From AP-16 sp036395835 (GTDB lineage: Bacteria > Pseudomonadota > Alphaproteobacteria > Rhizobiales > Xanthobacteraceae), in assembly GCA_036395835.1 (NCBI GenBank), contig DASWCW010000210.1, forward strand, positions 1-11,693: a stretch of DNA of 11,693 bases, in the 5' to 3' direction. Below the pieces are notes generated by a model. The model saw only the letters and a program-made list of their open reading frames with translations, was not told the DNA's origin and made no database searches. This document shows positions 1 to 5,756 of the stretch, piece by piece. The position numbers and the translations under genes are program-made. How positions within the stretch are numbered: position 1 is the stretch's first letter; each line of letters starts with the position of its first letter.

Positions 1-600
1 GTCTACCGGGTCATGAAGGTCCATGGCCTGCTGCTCGATCGACACTGCGGTGGCGCCGAGCGTCGTCACGACGGCCGCATCGCGGTGGATGAGCGAAACC
101 GGCGCTGGTGCTCCGACGGCTTCGAGATCGGCTGTGACAACGGCGAGAAGGTCCGGGTCGCCTTCGCCCTCGATTGCTGCGATCGTGAAGCCATGAGCTT
201 TCTTGCGACGACGGGCGGAATCACCGGCGGTGACGTGCGCGACCTCATGCTGGCGGCCGTCGAGCATCGCTTCGGTCAGGTCAACCGGCTGCTGGTCACG
301 ATCGAATGGCTGTCGGATAATGGCAGCTGTTATATCGGCGGGGAGACCCGCGGCTTTGCTCGGGAGATCGGGCTGGAGCCGAGGAGGACGCCAGTCGAAA
401 GCCCGCAGAGCAACGGAATGGCCGAAGCTTTCGTTCGCACGATCAAACGGGATTACGTCCGCGTCAGTCCTCGTGCCGATGCAGCGACCGTCATGCGACA
501 GCTACCGGCCTGGATTGCCCACTACAACGAGGTTCACCCGCACAAAGCTCTCGGATATCGTTCATCCCGTGAGTTCATCGCAGCTCGCGGAAGTTCGTGA
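1..600 (+). CDS. IS3-family (IS2-like) transposase OrfB, 5' partial
   Basis: This is the integrase-like catalytic subunit that cuts and joins IS ends. The frame is open from base 1, so the visible 199 residues are the C-terminal two thirds of a protein normally near 300. Counted from the Met codon at 13, the DDE triad is visible: Asp35 in WCSDGFE, Asp102 in WLSDNGS and Glu138 in NGMAEAF. The last two are separated by 35 residues, the D-35-E spacing of the rve fold. The HYNEVHPHKALGYRS ending is typical of IS3-family OrfB. IS2-type elements make the active OrfAB fusion by -1 frameshifting, but OrfA would lie to the left and cannot be judged. No internal stop or frameshift is seen, so this part looks intact. 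Family assignment is firm; the exact IS name is not attempted. Confidence 0.93.
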   Translation, partial: VYRVMKVHGLLLDRHCGGAERRHDGRIAVDERNRRWCSDGFEIGCDNGEKVRVAFALDCCDREAMSFLATTGGITGGDVRDLMLAAVEHRFGQVNRLLVTIEWLSDNGSCYIGGETRGFAREIGLEPRRTPVESPQSNGMAEAFVRTIKRDYVRVSPRADAATVMRQLPAWIAHYNEVHPHKALGYRSSREFIAARGSS

Positions 601-602
601 CC

Positions 603-629
603 GTGTCCGGTCATTCGGGGGCTACAACA
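603..629. repeat. Presumed right terminal inverted repeat of the IS
   Basis: This stretch begins three bases after the transposase stop. It contains TGTCCGG, a short AT-containing spacer, GGGGGC and a closing CA, the layout of IS2-group right ends. The partner repeat is off the window, so inversion cannot be confirmed. Confidence 0.4.
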
Positions 630-642
630 AAGTGCGGCTTGG

Positions 643-1104
643 CTACTCTTGGTAAATTTTAAGATAGACCGACGCGGGCTGCCCCAACCAATTTAGCAGG
701 ACAGCAAAGTTGTCGTCCGAAAGGCTTTCACCGGCCTCTGCGCGGTGTAACACCGCCTTGTCTAGGCAGAGGGCCTTTTCCAGTCTTCGAAATGTCATCC
801 CGTCTCTCACCCTCCTCTGCCGAATGTCGCGGCTGAATTGTTGTCGGTCTATTCGCCATCTCCGCACCATTTTTCGCCTGGCGGGGCCCTTCCGTCGGGC
901 TTCACGTCGCTGTCGCCAGAGATCGAGCCACTCCGCCCCGGTGACCTTTCCGCCTGTCATCTTCTCGATCTTGTCCCTGATGTCGGGTTCCGGGATGTGC
1001 TGCAATCGACGATAGTTATTGACTGCGGTTTGGGACACCCCGAGCTTTTCCCCGACCTGGCGCTCCGAAAGCCCGGATTTCTTGATCCAATCGTCGAAAG
1101 TCAT
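643..1104 (-). CDS. Small basic protein with two helix-turn-helix regions (phage/XRE-type regulator-like)
   Basis: A 153-residue protein with no signal peptide or membrane segment. Residues about 11-31 (LSERQVGEKLGVSQTAVNNY) read as a helix-turn-helix of the Cro/CI or YdaS kind. A strongly basic linker follows at about 64-89, rich in Arg and Lys. A second XRE-like helix-turn-helix region lies at about 92-140 (IRQRRVRDGMTFRRLEKALC, then VLHRAEAG and LLNWLG). It is therefore probably a DNA-binding regulator; target and partner are unknown. The ATG at 1104 has AAGGG only three bases upstream, so the ribosome site is mediocre, but no better start is visible. The stop lies about 14 bases from the presumed IS end, so the IS may have landed just past the gene or trimmed its tail; the second HTH region is still complete. 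Base composition looks less GC-rich than the translation block, in keeping with acquired DNA. It could also be an orphan antitoxin, but no toxin-like gene lies beside it. Confidence 0.7.
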   Translation of the reverse strand: MTFDDWIKKSGLSERQVGEKLGVSQTAVNNYRRLQHIPEPDIRDKIEKMTGGKVTGAEWLDLWRQRREARRKGPARRKMVRRWRIDRQQFSRDIRQRRVRDGMTFRRLEKALCLDKAVLHRAEAGESLSDDNFAVLLNWLGQPASVYLKIYQE

Positions 1105-1162
1105 GGGCCCTTGTAATTACGCAGCAGCGCAGTGTCGATTGGCTGAACCGACGCAGAGCTAT

Positions 1163-1524
1163 TCACTGCCCTCCATGACAGGCGACGCCGCCAAGCAGGT
1201 GGTCAACGCCAGCGCCGACCCGCATTTCCACAGCGCGCCTTTCATCGCGACTTCCGCGCTGGTTTCCACCAGTTTCATGAATAACGGCGGTGAGAAGCTG
1301 CCGCGTCGCCTCGGCGACATCGGCGGCTGCGCCGCTCTCCGCGACGATCAGGATCATCTCGGCGACGCGATCCCACACCGGCCGCGCTTGCCGGAACGGC
1401 TCAAGGTCGCGGACAGGATCGCGGCGTCCATCAGCGTCACGAGATGCGAACCCGGGCCTCGTGTCAGAGTGATGGACTGGGCAAGCGGAAGGGTCAGGTC
1501 AGGGATCGTGGTTCGGGTCAGCAT
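1163..1524 (-). pseudogene. Frameshifted small hypothetical gene
   Basis: Two adjoining minus-strand frames read like one protein broken by a single-base change. From the ATG at 1524 the first frame gives PDLTLPLAQSITLTRGPGSH followed by LVTLMDAA. The frame then becomes nonsense, while the next frame continues DLEPFRQARPVWDRVAEMIL and then ADVEATR-like text (ADVAEATRQLLTAVIHE) to the stop at 1163. The switch falls near 1430, where one base fewer than needed separates the codons for DAA and VRDLEP. From memory, short proteins of this general look occur near mobile elements in Hyphomicrobiales and have no known function; this could not be checked. The part after about HETGG looks unlike the rest and may be out of frame too. 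There is no good ribosome site before the ATG. It lies among IS debris and is probably not expressed as a full product. Confidence 0.45.
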
Positions 1525-1641
1525 GGGGGAGTGCAGCTATGGTGGGAAGGCCGCAGCACTTAAGCCGAAAGCGACTGAGCGGGCAACGCCCAAATCGTGG
1601 GGGGCGGCCAAAGGGTGACGGTCCCGATCCGGGGGTTCTCG

Positions 1642-1758
1642 TCACGGACGGGGACCGCTAGGCGCCGATGGCGGCGGCGATCTCGGCGGGGCGTTGCCCG
1701 ATGGCAACCGATTCTTGACGTCGGCGATGACGGCGCGGGTGAAGCGGAATCGGGCCAT
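1642..1758 (-). pseudogene. Remnant of a small gene starting MARFRFTRAV
   Basis: The ATG at 1758 is preceded by GGGGAG eight bases upstream, a credible ribosome site. It opens a 38-codon frame beginning MARFRFTRAVIADVKNR, after which the translation turns Pro/Ser-rich. In the neighbouring frame the same DNA reads VAIGQRPAEIAAAIGA and then stops. The phrase PAEIAAAIG looks like the first helix of a small helix-turn-helix, so I infer a one-base deletion near 1705 in a once longer gene. A hairpin (1784-1800) lies just upstream of the ribosome site. Function of the parent gene is unknown; the product as it stands is probably meaningless. Confidence 0.35.
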
Positions 1759-1783
1759 GGGGTGCTCCCCCTGTGCTAATCTC

Positions 1784-1800
1784 CCGGCAAGGAATGCCGG
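1784..1800. other. Small hairpin upstream of the remnant gene
   Basis: CCGGCA and TGCCGG form a perfect six-base stem around a five-base loop (AGGAA). On the minus strand it would lie in the leader of the 1758 start. It could be a leader structure or the end of an older transcript. No T-run follows on either strand. Confidence 0.3.
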
Positions 1801-1920
1801 CGGAGCCGGGATCGGTCAGCGCTCGCCCCCGGACAAGACGCGGGCACAAGGCTGGGTGCTCTGACGCCGGTTGAAGATTCCCGCAGGATTGCGCACGCCA
1901 GGGCCGTCTGCGTTTCGGAA

Positions 1921-1941
1921 CGTTACCCGTGCCGTTACCCG
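1921..1941. repeat. Two direct copies of CGTTACCCG at the junction
   Basis: CGTTACCCG occurs at 1921-1929 and again at 1933-1941, a 12-base period. Direct nonamers at an island edge can be recombinase arm sites or leftovers of an attachment site, but there is no integrase in view to support that. It lies immediately before the point where the glycosyltransferase frame opens. Confidence 0.4.
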
Positions 1942-2018
1942 GCTAAACCTCCGCACCAACAGATCTTAGCAAGCCACTGGCAGCACACGCGAATTTCGGT
2001 GGCGGGCCTTCGCGGACC

Positions 2019-2963
2019 GTGCTCGCGGAACTCGTGGCCACGGAGCGGATCGACACCATTCATACGCGCGGAGTCGCGGCGGCAAAATTCGCCACCAAAG
2101 CCATCGAACCGTTCGCAACGCGGCTCGTCCTCGGCTGCGGCGATGAAGCGCTGGCGCATGGCCGCGACCGGGCGTTCTCGCGGGCGCTCTTGCGTGCCGA
2201 TCGCATCCTGGCCCATTCGGGGTATCTCGCCGACCTGTTGATCGAGGCTCATGCCATCCCGCGCGAACGCGCCATCGTGGTCCCGCGCCGGATCGACACC
2301 GCGCTGTTCGATCCGTCCGCGGTTGCCATCGAACGGATCGCGGCGCTGCGGCAAACCTGGAGCGTGCAACGCGGCGAGCGCATCGTCCTCGTTCCCGCGA
2401 CGATCGATCCCGCCAACGGCCAGCACGTCCTGATCGAGGCCGCCCGCATGCTGGTAAGCGGCGGCTTGCGGCACGTCGTATTCGTGCTCGCCGGCGACAA
2501 GAGCCCGCAGCCTGCCTATGCACTCGCGCTCGCGACGGGCGCGCGCGCCCATGGCATCGGTCATCTGGTCCGGCAGGTCGGCATCTGCCCGGACATGCCG
2601 GCTGCCTATGCGGCCGCCGATTTCGTCGCCCTGCCCGCAATGGTCCCGCCCACGTTCGGCCGCGCCGCGGCCGAGGCGCTGGCTATGGGGCGGCCCGTGG
2701 TCGCCTCAGAGCTCGGAGCGCTGCCGGAGCTGGTGCTCTCCCCGCCGCGCGCGCCGGAATCCGCGCGAACCGGCTGGCTCGTCGCGCCCGCGGACCCGGT
2801 GGCGCTCGCCCGCGGCCTTGCGGCGGCCGAAGCCCTCGACCTTGCGGCGCTCAGCTCGGTGGGAGCGCAAGCGCGACGGCTCGCCACGCTGCTGCTTTCG
2901 CCCGGTCAGATCATTGCCGCGGTTTTGGCCGTCTATACGGGGCTGCTCGAAAACAATGCGTGA
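2019..2963 (+). CDS. Glycosyltransferase-like (GT-B, group 1 type) protein, N-terminally truncated and active-site degenerate
   Basis: The 314-residue product aligns by eye with the C-terminal three quarters of group 1 glycosyltransferases, which are usually 370-400 residues. Landmarks are IDTIHTRG (11-18), RADRILAHSGYLADLL (59-74), the nucleotide-sugar half with GQHVLIEAARML (134-145), AYAAADFVALPA (197-208), FGRAAAEALAMGRPVVAS (213-230) and GWLVAPADPVALA (252-264). The N-terminal acceptor domain is largely absent. The GTG at 2019 has no ribosome site, and the frame is open back to 1947, so this start is only nominal. Three usual catalytic or phosphate-binding positions are changed: the Arg and Lys of GRLxxxKG are Thr128 and Asn133, and the first Glu of the E-x7-E motif is Pro211, with Glu219 kept. 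The rest of the frame is clean. It may be a pseudogene cut by the island to its left, or a drifted non-catalytic relative. It lies 216 bases before infC on the same strand. Confidence 0.75.
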   Translation: MLAELVATERIDTIHTRGVAAAKFATKAIEPFATRLVLGCGDEALAHGRDRAFSRALLRADRILAHSGYLADLLIEAHAIPRERAIVVPRRIDTALFDPSAVAIERIAALRQTWSVQRGERIVLVPATIDPANGQHVLIEAARMLVSGGLRHVVFVLAGDKSPQPAYALALATGARAHGIGHLVRQVGICPDMPAAYAAADFVALPAMVPPTFGRAAAEALAMGRPVVASELGALPELVLSPPRAPESARTGWLVAPADPVALARGLAAAEALDLAALSSVGAQARRLATLLLSPGQIIAAVLAVYTGLLENNA

Positions 2964-3026
2964 CGCGCGCGCTTTTTGCGGAACTCTCCGCATTTGGGCT
3001 TGTCGACGCGGCCCTCGCAAAGCCGT

Positions 3027-3051
3027 CGGGCACGTCTTGGCGTCGTGCCCG
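3027..3051. other. Hairpin in the infC upstream region
   Basis: CGGGCACG (3027-3034) and CGTGCCCG (3044-3051) form a perfect eight-base stem with a nine-base loop. It lies between the glycosyltransferase-like gene and infC. No T-run follows, so it is not a classical terminator. It may be a dispersed intergenic palindrome or a weak terminator for the upstream gene. Confidence 0.4.
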
Positions 3052-3164
3052 GAACGGCGTTGACTTCTGCGTCGTTTCTCCCGATCTTCTCCGGGCCACG
3101 TAGTGGATGAGGCCGGCGCTCGCATGCGGGCCGGTATCCGCGAAACGGCGCGTCGCAACAGGCA

Positions 3165-3171
3165 AAGGAGG
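3165..3171 (+). promoter_or_regulatory. Strong Shine-Dalgarno that sets the AUU start of infC
   Basis: AAGGAGG is an almost full match to the anti-Shine-Dalgarno sequence. It is eight bases before ATT at 3180 but 20 bases before the first ATG at 3192. The spacing therefore favours ATT as the start codon. Confidence 0.8.
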
Positions 3172-3179
3172 TCTTCGCC

Positions 3180-3719
3180 ATTCGTCGCCCGATGAAAGCC
3201 GCGCTGCCCGTTCAGAAGGACGGCCCGCGCATCAACGATGAGATTCGCGTTCGCGAGGTGCAGCTGATCGATCAACAAGGAAAGAACCACGGCACCGTTC
3301 AGATCAGCGACGCGCTCGCCATCGCCTCCGAAGCGGGGCTGGACCTCGTCGAGGTCGTCCCCAACAAGACCCCCCCGGTCTGCAAGATCCTCGACTACGG
3401 CAAATTCAAATACCAGGAGCAGAAGAAGGCCGCCGAGGCGCGCAAGAAGCAGAAGATCGTCGAGATCAAGGAAATCAAGTTCCGGCCCATGATCGACGAT
3501 CACGATTACGACGTGAAGATGCGCTCGATCCGGCGGTTCTTCGAGGAAGGCGACAAGGTCAAGATCACCTTGCGCTTCCGCGGCCGAGAGCTCGCCCACC
3601 AGGAGCTCGGCACCAAATTGCTCGAGCGCGTCCGCGGCGACCTCTCGCCGATGGCCAAGGTCGAGCAGGAGCCGAAATTCGAAGGCCGCCAGATGGTCAT
3701 GGTGCTCGCCCCGCGCTAG
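3180..3719 (+). CDS. infC: Translation initiation factor IF-3, AUU start
   Basis: IF3 binds the 30S subunit, keeps 50S off it and checks the start codon-initiator tRNA pair. The 179 residues contain both domains: the N-terminal one opening with DGPRINDEIRVREVQLID and running to DYGKFKYQEQKK, and the C-terminal one with KEIKFRPMIDDHDYDVKMRS, RFFEEGDKVKITLRFRGRE and a GRQMVMVLAPR end. The linker is Lys/Ala-rich (KKAAEARKKQK). I place the start at ATT 3180 because a near-perfect Shine-Dalgarno lies eight bases upstream and the added IRRPMKAA matches the usual N-terminus of this order's IF3. An ATG start at 3192 would leave the ribosome site too far away. An AUU start is known from enterobacterial infC, where IF3 rejects its own unusual start codon and so limits its synthesis; the same control is inferred here. 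rpmI and rplT follow, as in most bacteria. Confidence 0.96.
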   Translation: MRRPMKAALPVQKDGPRINDEIRVREVQLIDQQGKNHGTVQISDALAIASEAGLDLVEVVPNKTPPVCKILDYGKFKYQEQKKAAEARKKQKIVEIKEIKFRPMIDDHDYDVKMRSIRRFFEEGDKVKITLRFRGRELAHQELGTKLLERVRGDLSPMAKVEQEPKFEGRQMVMVLAPR

Positions 3720-3784
3720 CGGCTGGCGACTGGCATATCCCGGCGGTTGCCAACAAAGGGCCCATCTGCCATAACGCCGGCCTT

Positions 3785-3817
3785 CCGCCGCCCGGCCAAG
3801 GGCTGCCGTGGCGGCGG
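3785..3817 (+). promoter_or_regulatory. GC-rich stem-loop in the infC-rpmI gap, possible L20/L35 leader structure
   Basis: CCGCCGCC (3785-3792) and GGCGGCGG (3810-3817) form a perfect eight-base stem with a 17-base loop, in the 178-base gap before rpmI. In E. coli and Bacillus the L20 protein represses rpmI-rplT by binding leader RNA structure. A similar role is only inferred here from position. There is no T-run, so it is not a simple terminator. Confidence 0.35.
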
Positions 3818-3897
3818 TATTGTGCTCCATACCAGCACGCATTTCAGGACGGGTCGGCGGATCGCGTTCGCGCATCCCTCGGCCCCGGGAGAGCCAA

Positions 3898-4095
3898 ATG
3901 CCCAAGCTGAAGACCAAATCCGGAGTCAAGAAGCGCTTCCGCTTGACCGGAACCGGCAAAGTGATCTCGACCCAGGCGAAGAAACGCCACGGCATGATCA
4001 AGCGCACCAACAAGCAGATCCGGCAGCTGCGCGGCACGACGATGATGTCGCCGTCGGACGCAAAAATCGTCAAGAAATGGATGCCTTACGGCTGA
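3898..4095 (+). CDS. rpmI: 50S ribosomal protein L35
   Basis: A 65-residue, very basic protein of normal L35 length, a late-assembling component of the large subunit. It begins MPKLKTKSGVKKRFRLTGTG and ends KIVKKWMPYG, both family hallmarks. The ATG at 3898 is preceded by GGGAGA. The frame can be extended upstream to 3808, but the extra residues are not L35-like, so this start is chosen. It sits 178 bases after infC and 28 bases before rplT, with which it is presumably co-transcribed. Confidence 0.98.
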   Translation: MPKLKTKSGVKKRFRLTGTGKVISTQAKKRHGMIKRTNKQIRQLRGTTMMSPSDAKIVKKWMPYG

Positions 4096-4123
4096 ACGCC
4101 CGACATTTTCGATGGAGTGAGCC

Positions 4124-4480
4124 ATGGCCCGCGTCAAGCGAGGCGTCACCGCGCATGCCAAGCACAAGAAGGTCCTGAAGGCCGCCAAGGGCTATTACGG
4201 TCGCCGCAAGAACACCATTCGGGTCGCCAAGCAGGCGGTCGAGCGCGCCCAGCAATACGCCTACCGGGATCGCAAGCGCAAAAAGCGCACGTTCCGTGCG
4301 CTTTGGATTCAACGTCTCAATGCGGCGGTGCGCCCGTTCGGGCTGACCTACAGCCGATTTATCGCCGGCCTCGGCAAGGCCGGGGTCGTGGTCGATCGCA
4401 AGGTGCTGTCGGATCTCGCCATCCGCGAGCCGGCGGCGTTCGAGGCGATCGTAGGCCAAGCGAAAGCCGCGTTGGCCTGA
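4124..4480 (+). CDS. rplT: 50S ribosomal protein L20
   Basis: The 118-residue protein binds 23S rRNA early in large-subunit assembly and in several bacteria also represses its own operon through the leader RNA. The whole sequence is typical: MARVKRGVTAHAKHKKVLKA at the start, a long basic N-terminal helix (GYYGRRKNTIRVAKQAVERA, AYRDRKRKKRTFR), then the globular domain with LWIQRLNAAVRPFGLTYSRF and a C-terminal AIVGQAKAAL. GGAG lies seven bases before the ATG. The gene follows rpmI by 28 bases. A pair of hairpins separates it from pheS. Confidence 0.99.
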   Translation: MARVKRGVTAHAKHKKVLKAAKGYYGRRKNTIRVAKQAVERAQQYAYRDRKRKKRTFRALWIQRLNAAVRPFGLTYSRFIAGLGKAGVVVDRKVLSDLAIREPAAFEAIVGQAKAALA

Positions 4481-4510
4481 TCCACGCGCCGCCTTTCTGG
4501 GCCGATCATG

Positions 4511-4568
4511 CCGGAGCCGCGCTCCGGACCCATCCGCCCGCGGACTTGACGGCATGCGCTGCGGGCGG
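4511..4568 (+). promoter_or_regulatory. Two consecutive hairpins in the rplT-pheS gap
   Basis: CCGGAGC (4511-4517) and GCTCCGG (4521-4527) make a perfect seven-base stem with a three-base loop. CCGCCCGC (4534-4541) and GCGGGCGG (4561-4568) make a perfect eight-base stem with a 19-base loop. Neither is followed by a T-run. They may slow or part-terminate transcription between the ribosomal genes and pheS. No Phe-rich leader peptide of the E. coli pheST attenuator kind is visible, the only nearby ATG frame (4508) having no Phe codon. Confidence 0.45.
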
Positions 4569-4609
4569 TCACAACCTCTCGCCCATCGAGCGAGCCCCAG
4601 TCCGATATC

Positions 4610-5704
4610 ATGTCCGATCTCAAGTCCGATCTCCGCCAATTCGAATCGCGGATCCTCGCCGCCGTCACGGCCGCGGCCGATGAAGCCGCGCTCGAAAGCG
4701 TGCGGGTCGCCGCGCTCGGCAAGAAAGGATCGATCTCCGAGCTCCTCAAGACGCTCGGCGGCATGAGCCCAGAGCAGCGCAAGGAGAACGGGCCGCTCAT
4801 CAACGGGCTCAAGGATGCGGTGAGCGCCGCGATCGCCGCCCGCAAGGACGTACTCAAAGCGCAGGCGCTCGATGCGCGGCTCAACACCGAGACGGTCGAC
4901 GTCACCCTGCCGGTCCGCGAGCCGCCCGCGGAGGCCGGCCGCCTGCATCCATTGACGCAGGTGAACGACGAGCTCACGGCGATCTTCGCCGACATGGGAT
5001 TTGCGGTCGCCGAGGGGCCCGATATCGAGACCGACGAGTACAATTTCACGCTGCTCAATTTTCCCGCGAGCCATCCGGCCCGCGACATGCACGACACGTT
5101 CTTCTTCCCGGAGAAGCCGGACGGCTCGCGCCTGTTGCTGCGCACCCACACCTCGCCGGTGCAGATCCGCACCATGCTCCATCAGAAACCGCCGATCCGG
5201 GTGATCTGTCCCGGCCGCACCTACCGGCGCGATTCCGACCAGACCCATACGCCGATGTTCCACCAGGTCGAAGGCTTGGTGATCGACCGGCAGGCGCACC
5301 TCGGGCACCTCAAATGGATCCTCGAGGAGTTCTGCAAGGCGTTCTTCGAGGTCGATCACGTCAAGATGCGGTTTCGGCCGTCGTATTTCCCGTTCACCGA
5401 GCCCTCGCTCGAAGTCGACATTCAGTGCCGGCGCGACAAGGACGGCATCCGGTTCGGCGAAGGCGAGGACTGGCTGGAAATCCTCGGCTGCGGAATGGTG
5501 CATCCCAAGGTGCTGCAGAACTGCGGCATCGACCCCGATGCCTTCCAGGGCTTTGCCTGGGGCATGGGGATCGATCGCATCGCCATGCTCAAATACGGCA
5601 TGGCGGACCTGCGCGCGTTCTTCGAGGCGGACATGCGCTGGCTCGAGCACTACGGCTTCCGCCCGCTCGATCTTCCGACGCTCGCGGGAGGCCTGAGTGG
5701 GTGA
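4610..5704 (+). CDS. pheS: Phenylalanyl-tRNA synthetase, alpha subunit
   Basis: The catalytic subunit of the (alpha-beta)2 class II synthetase that charges tRNA-Phe in the cytoplasm. The 364 residues hold the N-terminal coiled-coil arm that contacts tRNA (about 1-90, with GKKGSISELLKTLG at 37-50) and the class II core. Core landmarks are LLLRTHTSPVQ (175-185), the motif 2 region GRTYRRDSDQTHTPMFHQVEG (202-222), FRPSYFPFTEPSLEV (255-269), GCGMVHPKVL (293-302) and motif 3 GMGIDR (318-323). The ATG at 4610 gives the expected MSDL start, but the Shine-Dalgarno is poor. A 12-base repeat of TCCGAT runs across the start and makes the first codons MSDLKSDL. It is 129 bases after rplT and 406 bases before pheT, an unusually wide gap for this pair. 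Confidence 0.98.
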   Translation: MSDLKSDLRQFESRILAAVTAAADEAALESVRVAALGKKGSISELLKTLGGMSPEQRKENGPLINGLKDAVSAAIAARKDVLKAQALDARLNTETVDVTLPVREPPAEAGRLHPLTQVNDELTAIFADMGFAVAEGPDIETDEYNFTLLNFPASHPARDMHDTFFFPEKPDGSRLLLRTHTSPVQIRTMLHQKPPIRVICPGRTYRRDSDQTHTPMFHQVEGLVIDRQAHLGHLKWILEEFCKAFFEVDHVKMRFRPSYFPFTEPSLEVDIQCRRDKDGIRFGEGEDWLEILGCGMVHPKVLQNCGIDPDAFQGFAWGMGIDRIAMLKYGMADLRAFFEADMRWLEHYGFRPLDLPTLAGGLSG

Positions 5705-5756
5705 GGGGAATCTAATCGAGATGAGAGTACCGCGGTCCTGCCACGAACTCTGTTCG

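Larger units (their letters stand above)
1..629 (+). mobile_element. Right-hand part of an IS3-family (IS2-like) insertion sequence, cut by the window edge
   Basis: The element is represented here by the 3' part of its transposase gene and its presumed right end. After the transposase stop, bases 603-629 carry TGTCCGG, then a run of five G and a terminal CA. This resembles the right terminal inverted repeat of IS2-type elements, which usually close with CA. The exact boundary (626 or 629) is a guess, because the left end and target duplication lie outside the window. The next gene, on the opposite strand, stops at 643, so the element sits only about 14 bases from that gene's end. Confidence 0.7.
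1759..1946. other. Gene-free junction between the island debris and the glycosyltransferase-like gene
   Basis: I see no coding region here beyond chance frames. The stretch holds the 1784-1800 hairpin and, at its right end, a 9-base direct repeat (1921-1929 and 1933-1941). A TAA at 1944-1946 closes the frame of the following gene, so this gene's open frame can extend left only to 1947. Confidence 0.4.

Noticed and set aside
1019..1618. Plus-strand 199-codon open frame over the island debris
   Set aside because: No family likeness or ribosome site, and its Arg/Pro/Ser-rich text is antisense to more convincing minus-strand protein text.
3060..3088. Possible sigma-70 promoter for infC (TTGACT then GATCTT at 17-base spacing)
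   Set aside because: The -35 is fair but the -10 is poor, and such matches arise by chance; not enough to annotate.
2706..4073. Long minus-strand open frame (455 codons) opposite the glycosyltransferase-like gene, infC and rpmI
   Set aside because: It is antisense to genuine infC and rpmI; such frames are common in high-GC DNA and the translation is low-complexity Arg/Asp/Leu.
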